Of a DNA stretch of 64,000 bases, positions 1-7,262 are shown piece after piece. Position numbers and translations under genes: made by a program. Below the pieces are notes generated by a model, which was not told the origin of the DNA, did not search any database, and was given only the letters and a program-made list of their open reading frames with translations. This DNA is from Agrobacterium vitis (GTDB taxonomy: Bacteria; Pseudomonadota; Alphaproteobacteria; Rhizobiales; Rhizobiaceae): contig NZ_CP146242.1 in NCBI RefSeq assembly GCF_037039395.1, positions 3,731,001-3,795,000 of the forward strand, read 5' to 3'. Position 1 is the first letter of the stretch, and the number at the start of each line of letters is the position of its first letter.

Positions 1-2
1 AT

Positions 3-548
3 CTGCGCATTGAAGACAACACCATAAGGTTTCAACGCCAGCGCCACGATGGCGCTCTCGCCCGCGTCGATCTGGCCCTGACATGGCCGGAAATGCGCGG
101 CTATAGCCAGGCAGACCGGCTGCGTTTCGACGATATCAGCCAGTCGAACGATTTGATTTTCCTCCAGATTTCCCAGAGCACCATGTCACGCGACATGTCT
201 GGCCGGATTGAACCGATCTACAAGCAATTGTTCGAAGGAGCGCCTCAGCCGGGGCCCTTTGGCCTGACCGGCCACCGCTTTCGGGCGGGCAGCGGCTATG
301 ACGGCGAAATTCTTTACACGGCACCCCGGCCGGGTCGCCCGGACTTCGCCATCCGCTGCCTTTCCCCCGATCAAGCCGGGCCGCAACAGGACGGGCCAAC
401 CGTCGATACCTGCCAGCGCGATCTCAACGCAGGCCACGATCTCAGCGTGCTTTACCGGTTCTCGCGCCAGAAATTGGCCGACTGGCGGCAAATCGATACC
501 GCTGTCGAAGCATTCGTTGCCTCCCGACTTACGGTGTCGAGCGAGTAG
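3..548 (+). CDS. Unknown protein, 5' end cut by window edge
   Basis: The reading frame is open from base 3, so the gene begins upstream of the window; the ATG at 93 is probably internal. About 181 residues are visible. I do not recognise a family. The visible part has no obvious membrane segment and reads like a soluble or exported domain. There are two cysteines in the second half (IRCLSP and DTCQRD) that could form a disulphide. The frame ends at a TAG about 250 bases before the DD-carboxypeptidase gene. The coding call rests on the long open frame and ordinary GC-rich codon use. Function unknown. Confidence 0.6.
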   Translation: MRIEDNTIRFQRQRHDGALARVDLALTWPEMRGYSQADRLRFDDISQSNDLIFLQISQSTMSRDMSGRIEPIYKQLFEGAPQPGPFGLTGHRFRAGSGYDGEILYTAPRPGRPDFAIRCLSPDQAGPQQDGPTVDTCQRDLNAGHDLSVLYRFSRQKLADWRQIDTAVEAFVASRLTVSSE

Positions 549-715
549 TCCCGCACTTTGCCCAGACCTGACCCGGAACTGGAGGGGAATCGGCAAAATT
601 TTAGAAAAATGCAGCAGGGACCGGCAACCTGTTGTTCATCATAAACCACTTGGTAACGCTGTGGTGTTAGCGTCAGGAAATATGTCGCTGGGGGGCGGCC
701 AAAGCAGGAATTCAT

Positions 716-758
716 ACGCATAGCACCAGATCGGGCATTTCGCCCGGTGCCTATGCGT
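716..758. repeat. Long imperfect inverted repeat (hairpin)
   Basis: The arm ACGCATAGCACC (716-727) pairs with GGTGCCTATGCGT (746-758) with one bulged C, and an inner GGGC/GCCC pair extends the stem. It lies between the unknown gene and the carboxypeptidase gene. No T-run follows, so it is not a classical terminator. It could be an mRNA stability element or part of a dispersed repeat. Confidence 0.5.
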
Positions 759-796
759 GATCAGGGCTGGAATTCTGGAATTCAGGAAAGAGTGCA

Positions 797-2260
797 GTGG
801 TAAATATGCGAGTTGCTAGCCTCCTTGGTCGAAACATGATTGTTCGGCCTGTCATGCGTGTGTCTCTCACCGTGGCTCTGGTCTGCGCCACGTTGGTGGC
901 TCCGGCTCCTGAGGCTGCTGCTGCATCGCGCTATGCCGACATCGTCGTGGATGTGAATAACGGCAAGGTTTTGCGCGCCACCGACGCTGACAGCCTGCGC
1001 TATCCCGCATCGCTCACCAAGATGATGACCCTGTATCTGGTTTTCGAAGCGCTTGAAAAAGGCCGGATCCGGTTGAACTCCTCTGTTCCCGTGTCTGCCC
1101 ATGCTGCCTCCGAACCGCCATCCAAGCTTGGCCTGAGGCCCGGCGGCAGCTTTACCGTAGAGCAAGGCATCCAGGCCCTCGTCACCCGCTCCGCCAATGA
1201 CGCGGCAACTGCGTTCGGCGAATATCTCGGTGGTTCCGAGGCCCGGTTTGCCCAGATGATGACATCAAAGGCGCGCGCACTTGGCATGTCCCGCACCACC
1301 TATCGCAATGCGAATGGCCTGCCAAACTCCGGCCAGATGACCACGGCCCGCGACCAGGCGCGGCTGGGCATGGCGCTAAGACAGCATTTTCCGCAATATT
1401 ACGCTTACTTTTCCACCCGCAGCTTCACCTATGGCCGCCAGGTGATCGGCAATCACAATCGCCTCATCGGCTCGGTGCGCGGCGTTGACGGAATCAAGAC
1501 CGGCTTTACCAATGCCTCCGGCTTCAACCTCGTCACCTCCTTGCAGATCGACGGTAAATCCGTGGTTGGCGTGGTGCTGGGTGGTGCCTCAGGTGCCGCA
1601 CGCGACAACCAGATGCGGAAACTGATGGCAACCTATCTGCCGGAAGCCTCCCGTCGTGGTGGCGCAAGCCCGCTTATTGCCCGCCAAAGCACCGTGCCGG
1701 AGCCGATGGCACCTGTTGCCCGCGAAACCGCCCTTGCACCGCAATTGCCTCAATCCGGTGTACCCGTGCCCGGCGGACGCTATGACACGGGCAGCCTGAA
1801 CGAAACGGCTTATGCCGGTGGCGGAGGCGCCAACGATGCGGTTGCCGCTCTTGCCGAGCAGGCGGAAGCAAGCCAGGCCCTGGAGACAGAGGCGGCTCCC
1901 ATGCCGCAGACCCGCAAAAGTGCATCGCGCCATTCCAAATCATCTGGGCCCAAGCCACCAGCTGATGTCGACCACACAGTCACTTTTTCCACCAAGGCGC
2001 CAGCTGCGGCACCTTCGGGCTGGACCGTCCAGATCGGTGTTTCGGATAGCCAGGAAGCGGCAATGGACCTACTGAAAAGCGCCCGTGCCAAGAGCGGTAT
2101 TTCGCTCAAGGGTGCTCGGCCTTTCGCCATGGCCTATGGCGAAGGCGCATCCCAGGTCTATCGTGCCCGGTTCGTCGGCTTCGATGATCAGAAATCTGCG
2201 ATCAATGCCTGCAATCGCCTGAAAAAGGCAGGCGTTAGCTGCTGGGCCGCAATGCAGTAG
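797..2260 (+). CDS. D-alanyl-D-alanine carboxypeptidase (DacF-like) with C-terminal SPOR domain
   Basis: This is a periplasmic low-molecular-weight penicillin-binding protein that would trim the terminal D-Ala from peptidoglycan stem peptides. It is 487 aa, with a hydrophobic signal segment near residues 20-42. All three active-site motifs are intact: SLTK at 72-75, SAN at 132-134 and KTG at 234-236. A Pro/Ala-rich linker at about 290-400 leads to a SPOR domain over the last 80 residues (starting near GWTVQIG), a fold that binds denuded septal glycan. The GTG at 797 has an AGGAAAG ribosome site at 784-790; ATG at 806 is an alternative start. It is a useful comparison for the degenerate homologue at 37.2-38.5 kb. 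Confidence 0.93.
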   Translation: MVNMRVASLLGRNMIVRPVMRVSLTVALVCATLVAPAPEAAAASRYADIVVDVNNGKVLRATDADSLRYPASLTKMMTLYLVFEALEKGRIRLNSSVPVSAHAASEPPSKLGLRPGGSFTVEQGIQALVTRSANDAATAFGEYLGGSEARFAQMMTSKARALGMSRTTYRNANGLPNSGQMTTARDQARLGMALRQHFPQYYAYFSTRSFTYGRQVIGNHNRLIGSVRGVDGIKTGFTNASGFNLVTSLQIDGKSVVGVVLGGASGAARDNQMRKLMATYLPEASRRGGASPLIARQSTVPEPMAPVARETALAPQLPQSGVPVPGGRYDTGSLNETAYAGGGGANDAVAALAEQAEASQALETEAAPMPQTRKSASRHSKSSGPKPPADVDHTVTFSTKAPAAAPSGWTVQIGVSDSQEAAMDLLKSARAKSGISLKGARPFAMAYGEGASQVYRARFVGFDDQKSAINACNRLKKAGVSCWAAMQ

Positions 2261-2347
2261 TCACTCTGTCTTACCGTGGCCTGCGCAGGTGTTTGCGCAA
2301 GGTCCGGTCAGTTCACCTCGAAATGTAATGCGTACGAGGATGTAATC

Positions 2348-2647
2348 ATGGCAAACAATGAAAACCACCTGAACACCGGCCAGGTCGTGGACCAGACAGC
2401 CGATCAAGCGGTTGGCAGCGATCCGGCATTTCGCTTCAACCCGCGGGCTGGCCTCAATCCACTGCACGAGGCGGCGATCCGGCTGGCCGATGGCATCAAC
2501 AAGCCGCGTGCCAAGACGCGGGACCTGATGAACCTGCTCCTCTGCCACGGCGCGCGTGCCTGGCGCTATTCTCAGCCGGAAGCGCGTATTCACCTGCATC
2601 TGGACCCGCATTCCCGTCGGGTACCGGTAAAGCTACGGCTGCGGTAA
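2348..2647 (+). CDS. Small conserved-looking unknown protein, 99 aa
   Basis: I do not recognise a family. The protein is soluble, with no signal peptide, rich in Arg/His/Leu in its C-terminal half and basic at the end (VKLRLR). The start at 2348 (MANNEN) is chosen because a GAGGA ribosome site lies about 8 bases upstream; the frame stays open further back to 2276, but without a comparable site. It sits 87 bases after the carboxypeptidase gene and could share its transcript. A hairpin follows at 2721-2749. Confidence 0.65.
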   Translation: MANNENHLNTGQVVDQTADQAVGSDPAFRFNPRAGLNPLHEAAIRLADGINKPRAKTRDLMNLLLCHGARAWRYSQPEARIHLHLDPHSRRVPVKLRLR

Positions 2648-2720
2648 AACCATAGGCCCCGAACGAGCACGTTAGAGCAGATCACATGTCCGCTGCCTCG
2701 GCGAACATGACCAAGAATTG

Positions 2721-2749
2721 ATCCAATCTCACTCGCTGGTGAATTGGAT
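2721..2749. repeat. Hairpin after the 99-aa gene
   Basis: ATCCAAT (2721-2727) pairs with ATTGGAT (2743-2749), with an inner TCAC/GTGA pair. It may close the upstream transcript, but there is no clean T-run. Confidence 0.35.
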
Positions 2750-2779
2750 TTGAACGGATTAAGCGCGAGGATCTCCTTC

Positions 2780-2810
2780 ACCGGCTAACGAGTTTTTCTC
2801 GCCGGTTTGT
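2780..2810 (+). terminator. Hairpin with T-rich tail just before the 127-aa gene
   Basis: ACCGGC (2780-2785) pairs with GCCGGT (2801-2806), with an inner GAG/CTC pair and the tail TTTGTT. It lies about 20 bases before the start of the next gene. It could be a weak terminator for the upstream gene or a leader hairpin covering the ribosome site of the next. Confidence 0.4.
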
Positions 2811-2828
2811 TCCTGGAGGAGTGAACCC

Positions 2829-3212
2829 ATGTCTTGCACTGTCAACTCTCGCCCTGCCAAGTCTCGCATTGCCAAGTCTCGCATTGCCAAAATTTCTCTT
2901 GCCGCCGTTCTCTCAACCGCCGCCATGACTGGAGTCAGCCATGCAGCCGTGACTGCCGCTGACAGGGCGCTGGCAACAGATCACAATCCCCGTTTCATGA
3001 TCAGCACACCGGATGAGATCGAAAAGCATGACACATTTCAGGACTTTCTCGGGTCCTTGACGCCAACCAGCCCGCAAGCACGCGAAGTTCAGGCCGCCAT
3101 TCGCGAAAACCCGGTTCTGCGCAGGCAATTGCTGTCACGAAACGTTGAGCTCAAGAATGTGATTTACGCTGACCAAGCATCCGATGGCAGCTTCGTGCTC
3201 TATATCCGGTGA
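2829..3212 (+). CDS. Small exported protein of unknown function, 127 aa
   Basis: A signal peptide is visible: a basic n-region, then a hydrophobic stretch (SLAAVLSTAAM) and a likely cleavage after SHA near residue 39. The mature part is about 88 residues, charged, ending VLYIR; family not recognised. The n-region contains the block AKSRI twice because of a perfect 15-bp tandem duplication (2856-2870 and 2871-2885). The ATG follows a strong GGAGGAG ribosome site 7 bases upstream. A GC-rich hairpin (GGGCCGG/CCGGCCC) lies downstream around 3230-3255. Confidence 0.7.
   Translation: MSCTVNSRPAKSRIAKSRIAKISLAAVLSTAAMTGVSHAAVTAADRALATDHNPRFMISTPDEIEKHDTFQDFLGSLTPTSPQAREVQAAIRENPVLRRQLLSRNVELKNVIYADQASDGSFVLYIR
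2856..2885 (+). repeat. 15-bp perfect tandem duplication inside a signal-peptide coding region
   Basis: GCCAAGTCTCGCATT occurs twice in direct succession (2856-2870, 2871-2885) and a third partial copy starts at 2886. The unit is a multiple of three, so it adds five residues (AKSRI) to the basic n-region without changing frame. Confidence 0.85.
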
Positions 3213-3367
3213 TATATCCCAGTGAAAGGGGCCGGACATACGCGCCCGGCCCGAATCTCATTGCCATGGCGCGGCACGCCCCCTCTTTCCCACCGGGTTC
3301 AAAGCTCTTGCTTTTCTGAGGCTTATCCCGAAAGATCGGTGGCAGATCGATAAAAGGACCTGCCATC

Positions 3368-3895
3368 ATGCCACTTTACACCCTCGGGGATCTGAAACCG
3401 CAGCTGCCTTCCGCCGACCGTTACTGGCTCGCGCCCAATGCGCAGGTCATCGGCAATGTGGTCATCGGTGAGGATGTCGGCATCTGGTTCGGCGCGGTGC
3501 TGCGGGGCGATAATGAGCCGATCACCATCGGCGCAGGCTCCAATGTCCAGGAAAACGTCACCATTCACACTGATATGGGCTTTCCAACGACCATCGGGCA
3601 AGGATGCACAATCGGCCATAATGCCATCATTCACGGCTGCATTCTGGGCAACAACACGCTGGTGGGCATGGGGGCGACCGTGCTGAACGGCGCCAGGATC
3701 GGCAATAACTGCCTTATCGGCGCCAATGCGCTGATTACCGAGGGCAAGGAATTTCCCGACAACTCCCTGATTGTCGGCTCACCGGCGCGCGCCATTCGCA
3801 CTCTCGATGACAAGGCCGTGGAAGGCCTGAGGCGCTCCGCGCAAAACTACATCGCCAACTGGCAACGTTTCGCTAGTCAATTAAAACCGCTCTGA
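3368..3895 (+). CDS. Gamma carbonic anhydrase-like hexapeptide-repeat protein
   Basis: A 175-aa left-handed beta-helix protein. Hexapeptide turns run through most of the chain (for example IGNVVIGEDVGIW, GHNAIIHGC, IGANALI). The gamma-CA/YrdA-type features are present: an Arg-Gly-Asp segment (LRGDNEPI) and metal-ligand-type histidines in TIHTD and IGHNAIIHG. Such proteins bind zinc or iron, but carbonic anhydrase activity is not assured for this subgroup. The start has AAAGGA about 9 bases upstream. It ends 10 bases before the convergent zur gene. Confidence 0.88.
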   Translation: MPLYTLGDLKPQLPSADRYWLAPNAQVIGNVVIGEDVGIWFGAVLRGDNEPITIGAGSNVQENVTIHTDMGFPTTIGQGCTIGHNAIIHGCILGNNTLVGMGATVLNGARIGNNCLIGANALITEGKEFPDNSLIVGSPARAIRTLDDKAVEGLRRSAQNYIANWQRFASQLKPL

Positions 3896-3905
3896 AGGCG
3901 TGATT

Positions 3906-4304
3906 TCAGACGAGGCACTCCGCGCAGATACCGCGAATTTCGATTGTGGTTTTCTCCGCCTTAAAGCCCTGGCCCTTCGACCAGTCTCCCAGCCGATGGT
4001 CGATAGAGTGATCGTGAAACTCCTTCACCTGCCCGCATTTGCTACAGATTGCGAAGGCCACGGTTCCATGATCGCAGCAATCATGCTGGAGGTGGGAGCA
4101 GACGACAAAGGCATTGAGGCTTTCCAGCCGATGGACAAGGCCGAATTCCAGTAGCTTTTCTAGGGCGCGGTATACTTGTAACGGGGCGCGAAAACCGCTG
4201 TCGCGCAGCTTGTCGAGGATCGTATAGGCTGAAAGCGGGCCATCTGCCTTTTCGAGCGCCTGAAAGACCAGGCTCTGATTGCGGGTCAATTGCGGTGTGG
4301 ACAT
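3906..4304 (-). CDS. zur: Zinc uptake regulator Zur (Fur family)
   Basis: A 132-aa Fur-family repressor. The N-terminal winged helix spans about residues 1-75 (recognition region near PLQVYRALEKL). The metal-binding dimerisation domain follows, with CSHLQHDCCDH, CSKC and a terminal CAEC, which supply structural and regulatory zinc ligands. It is assigned to Zur rather than Fur because it is the last gene of znuC-znuB-zur, 7 bases after znuB, and because identical palindromes stand before both zinc-related transcripts nearby. As part of the operon it probably regulates itself through the site at 6139-6155. Confidence 0.92.
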   Translation of the reverse strand: MSTPQLTRNQSLVFQALEKADGPLSAYTILDKLRDSGFRAPLQVYRALEKLLEFGLVHRLESLNAFVVCSHLQHDCCDHGTVAFAICSKCGQVKEFHDHSIDHRLGDWSKGQGFKAEKTTIEIRGICAECLV

Positions 4305-4311
4305 CGGACCA

Positions 4312-5124
4312 TCATCCTTTCTTCACGGTAGCCGTTGAAAAACGGCGTATCGGCAGCAAGCTGAGAATAAACAGGACAAGGGCGGCCACCACGATCGAGG
4401 GGCCGGACGGCGTGTCGTAGGTCAAGGAGGCGAACAGGCCGCCAACCACGGCAACCGCACCGATAACAGACGCCAGCACCGCCATGATTTCCGGCGTCAT
4501 GGAAAACCGCCGGGCGGTAGCAGCCGGAATGATCAGCAACGCGGTAATCAGCAGAATGCCGACAACTTTCATGGCAATGGCAATCACCACGGCCATCAGC
4601 AGCATGAAGATCAGTCTGGCCCGCGCTGGTTTCAAGCCTTCCGCCTCGGCCACATCCTCATTGACGGTGGCCGCCAGCAAGGGCCGCCACAACAGGCAAA
4701 GGCACAGGATGACGCCGAGCCCGCCAATCCAGACCGTGGCAATATCCTGCGGCGTCACGGCAAGAATATCTCCAAATAGATAGGCCATCAAATCGACCCG
4801 CACCCAGGTCATGAAGGCAACCAGAACAAGGCCGATCGCCAGCGTCGCGTGGCTAAGAATACCCAGCAGCGCATCGGCGGAAAGCCCGCGCCGGTTCTGC
4901 AACAGCAACAGCAGCAGCGAGACGATAGCCGCGACCAGAAACACGCTCAGCGTCAGATTGACGGAGAACAGCAGCGACAGCGCCACGCCCAGCAACGAGG
5001 AATGCGCCATCGTATCGCCGAAATAGGCCATGCGCCGCCAGATCACGAAGCAGCCGAGTGGCCCGACCGTCAGCGCCAGCCCGACACCGGCCAGCAAAGC
5101 CCGAACGAAGAAATCATCCATCAT
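4312..5124 (-). CDS. znuB: Zinc ABC transporter permease ZnuB
   Basis: A 270-aa integral membrane protein with about eight hydrophobic helices, of the ABC-3 family that carries Zn/Mn across the inner membrane. Typical family stretches are the N-terminal GPLGCFVIWRRMAYFGD region, with the gate-region HSSLLGVAL, and a late GILLITALLIIPAA segment. It overlaps the end of znuC by 11 bases and is followed closely by zur, so translation is probably coupled. It works with ZnuC (ATPase) and ZnuA (periplasmic binder). Confidence 0.94.
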   Translation of the reverse strand: MMDDFFVRALLAGVGLALTVGPLGCFVIWRRMAYFGDTMAHSSLLGVALSLLFSVNLTLSVFLVAAIVSLLLLLLQNRRGLSADALLGILSHATLAIGLVLVAFMTWVRVDLMAYLFGDILAVTPQDIATVWIGGLGVILCLCLLWRPLLAATVNEDVAEAEGLKPARARLIFMLLMAVVIAIAMKVVGILLITALLIIPAATARRFSMTPEIMAVLASVIGAVAVVGGLFASLTYDTPSGPSIVVAALVLFILSLLPIRRFSTATVKKG

Positions 5125-6070
5125 GACGGTCGCCCCTTCCCGAAGTCACGGACGGCCCCTCGCCGTGGTGGTGATGATCGTGATGGTTCTCTTCAACCTC
5201 AAGCGCGTCATCGTGACGATGATGAGCTTCTTCACCCCGGCCATGATGATGGCTCTTTCCATCCCGGCCATGATGATGGCCGTCATCAGGATGGCAGTGA
5301 TCGGTCACCGACCCGTCCAGATGCTGAACCCGGCCATCCGGCAGGTGCGTATGGTCATGGCGATGATTGTAGACCGCGAGCGTGCGCGCCGCAGCAGCCC
5401 CGAACAGCCGCTGATATTCCGGGCTTTGGCTGACGACATCCGGTGTGCCACGGCAGCAGACATGACCGTTCAGGCACACGACAATATCGGTCTCAGCCAT
5501 TACCATATGCAGATCGTGCGAAATCAACAGCACGCCGCAACCGGTCTTGCGCCTGATATCGGCGATCAATTCGTAAAGGGCGATTTCGCCGGCAAAATCC
5601 ACACCCTGCACCGGCTCATCCAGCACCAGCAGGTCCGGCTTGCGGGCCAGAGCGCGGGCCAGAAGCGCCCGCTGGAACTCGCCACCGGAAAGATGCTGGA
5701 CTTCGGCGTGCAGCAGATGGGAAATGCCGACAGCCTCCAAAGCAGCCTCGATTTCCGTCTTGGAGAGCTTGACTGTCAGGGTCATCAGCCGGTCGACCGT
5801 CAGCGGCATGGTCCAGTCGATGCTCAGTTTTTGCGGCACATAACCAACCGTAAACGCCCGCTCACGCACCACCTCACCCTCGTCGGGCTTCAGCACGCCA
5901 AGCGCCATTTTGGCTGTTGTCGATTTGCCCGATCCGTTTGGGCCGATCAGGGTGACAAGTTCGCCTTTGCGGATCGAAAGCTCGACACCGCGCACCAGCC
6001 AGCGCCCGCCGCGCCTGATGCCGGCATTGCGCAATGTCACCAATGGCTTTTCACCCAGCACCTTCAACAC
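5114..6070 (-). CDS. znuC: Zinc ABC transporter ATPase ZnuC with His-rich tail
   Basis: A cytoplasmic ATPase of the zinc importer. It has Walker A (GPNGSGKST), signature (LSGGEFQR), Walker B (LLVLDEP) and an H-loop (LISHDLH). The ATPase domain ends near residue 235; a tail of about 80 residues follows that is extremely rich in His and Asp/Glu (runs such as HHDHHHH), which probably binds or buffers zinc. The start is uncertain: the frame is open to a GTG at 6118, but GTG at 6070 gives the expected N-terminus after a GGAG about 11 bases away. It is the first gene of znuCB-zur, read from the Zur box at 6139-6155. Confidence 0.92.
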   Translation of the reverse strand: MLKVLGEKPLVTLRNAGIRRGGRWLVRGVELSIRKGELVTLIGPNGSGKSTTAKMALGVLKPDEGEVVRERAFTVGYVPQKLSIDWTMPLTVDRLMTLTVKLSKTEIEAALEAVGISHLLHAEVQHLSGGEFQRALLARALARKPDLLVLDEPVQGVDFAGEIALYELIADIRRKTGCGVLLISHDLHMVMAETDIVVCLNGHVCCRGTPDVVSQSPEYQRLFGAAAARTLAVYNHRHDHTHLPDGRVQHLDGSVTDHCHPDDGHHHGRDGKSHHHGRGEEAHHRHDDALEVEENHHDHHHHGEGPSVTSGRGDRHDG

Positions 6071-6138
6071 GGATACCGAAACTCCACAGATTGAGTGTTG
6101 CAACCGGCTATGACACACGTTATAGCGTTACGCAATCA

Positions 6139-6155
6139 ATGTAATAACATTACAT
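6139..6155. promoter_or_regulatory. Zur box between znuCB-zur and znuA
   Basis: ATGTAAT-AAC-ATTACAT is a perfect 7-bp inverted repeat with a 3-bp centre, in the divergent znuC/znuA intergenic region. The same 17-bp sequence in the opposite orientation stands before the CobW-family GTPase gene (7233-7249). The AT-rich GTAAT...ATTAC form fits known Zur sites. One site probably controls both divergent transcripts. Confidence 0.85.
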
Positions 6156-6207
6156 ATGCGATACAAGGAAGCATCCTTGCTTTCAATTAGATAAATTGGA
6201 GACCGCC

Positions 6208-7179
6208 TTGCCTGTAAAGACAATGCCCCTGCTCAGCCTTATCCCCATGCTTCTGCTCGCCCCCGGCATGGCCGCCGCAGCCCCTGACGTGGTCGCCTCG
6301 ATCAAGCCGGTCAATTCCATCGTCGCCGCGATCATGAAAGGGGCTGGCACGCCGCATCTTCTGGTCGAAGGCGCAGGGTCCCCGCATGATTATAGCCTGA
6401 AGCCTTCCAAGGCCAAAGCGCTGCAACAGGCTGACCTGATATTCTGGGTCGGGCCGGGGCTGGAAACCTTTCTGGACAAGCCGCTGGATGCGCTGGCAGG
6501 CAAGGCCAAAGTGGTGGCGCTGGCCGAGGCAAAGGGCGTGGAACTGCTGCCCCTGCGCGAGGGCGGTCCTTTCGAGGCCCATGACGATGGCGACGCGCAT
6601 GAAACCGGGCATGGACATGACCACGATAAAGGCCACGGGCATGACCATGAAGACGAGCATGGCGCCAATGACATGCATATCTGGCTCGACCCTGACAATG
6701 CCAAGGCGATGGCTGCAAGCATCGCCGAAGCCTTGAGCAGCGCGGACAAGGCCAATGCCCCGCTTTATGCCGAAAATCTTGTCCAGTTCCAGGCGCAGGT
6801 CGATGCCATGGACAAGCAGATTGCCACCATGCTGGCCCCGGTCAAGGACAAGCCTTTCATCGTCTTCCATGACGCCTATCAATATTTCGAGCACCGCTAC
6901 CATGTGACGGTTGCCGGCTCCGTCACCGTCAGCCCGGAAAAGGCTCCCGGCGCTGAACGTGTGGCCGCCATTCACGCCAAGGTCAAATCGCTGGACGCGG
7001 CTTGCATTTTTGCCGAGCCGCAATTTGCGCCAAAACTGATCAAGGTGGTGTCCGAAGGCAGCAATGCCCGCACTGGCACGCTCGATCCGCTCGGCACGGG
7101 AATAGCCGATGGCCCCGACCTCTATCCCGCCCTGATGACGGATCTCGCCACCGCTATGACCACCTGCCTGAAGGGCTGA
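6208..7179 (+). CDS. znuA: Zinc ABC transporter substrate-binding protein ZnuA
   Basis: A periplasmic high-affinity zinc binder, about 323 aa, cluster A-I (TroA-like) family. A signal peptide ends near AAAA. The mature protein shows metal ligands in SPHDYSLKPS, ANDMHIWLDP and FHDAYQYFE, and a His/Asp-rich loop (GHGHDHDKGHGHDHEDEHG) typical of ZnuA, which may sense or shuttle zinc. I choose TTG at 6208 because GGAGA stands 5 bases before it; TTG at 6196 and ATG at 6223 are in-frame alternatives. It diverges from znuCB-zur and ends in a strong terminator. Confidence 0.93.
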   Translation: MPVKTMPLLSLIPMLLLAPGMAAAAPDVVASIKPVNSIVAAIMKGAGTPHLLVEGAGSPHDYSLKPSKAKALQQADLIFWVGPGLETFLDKPLDALAGKAKVVALAEAKGVELLPLREGGPFEAHDDGDAHETGHGHDHDKGHGHDHEDEHGANDMHIWLDPDNAKAMAASIAEALSSADKANAPLYAENLVQFQAQVDAMDKQIATMLAPVKDKPFIVFHDAYQYFEHRYHVTVAGSVTVSPEKAPGAERVAAIHAKVKSLDAACIFAEPQFAPKLIKVVSEGSNARTGTLDPLGTGIADGPDLYPALMTDLATAMTTCLKG

Positions 7180-7193
7180 CAGACGCAATCACC

Positions 7194-7221
7194 AAAGGCG
7201 AGCACCTCTGCTCGCCTTTTT
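7194..7221 (+). terminator. Rho-independent terminator of znuA
   Basis: The stem AAAGGCGAGCA/TGCTCGCCTTTTT with a 4-base loop is followed by a T-run, 14 bases after the znuA stop. It separates znuA from the GTPase gene, which has its own Zur box. Confidence 0.92.
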
Positions 7222-7232
7222 CAGAACCATCA

Positions 7233-7249
7233 ATGTAATGTTATTACAT
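7233..7249. promoter_or_regulatory. Second Zur box, before the CobW-family GTPase gene
   Basis: ATGTAATGTTATTACAT is the exact reverse complement of the site at 6139-6155. It lies 2 bases before the AAGGAG ribosome site, close enough to block transcription start or clearance when Zur is zinc-loaded. Confidence 0.85.
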
Positions 7250-7262
7250 TAAGGAGTTGAAG

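Noticed and set aside
4850..5330. Short trinucleotide-like repeats (CAGCAG, ATGATG), checked as a CRISPR or tandem array
   Set aside because: They encode Leu/Gln-type and His-rich stretches of znuB and znuC; there are no regular spacers.
5030..6094. 354-codon plus-strand open frame opposite znuC/znuB
   Set aside because: The Met-rich composition is a by-product of the His-rich tail on the other strand.
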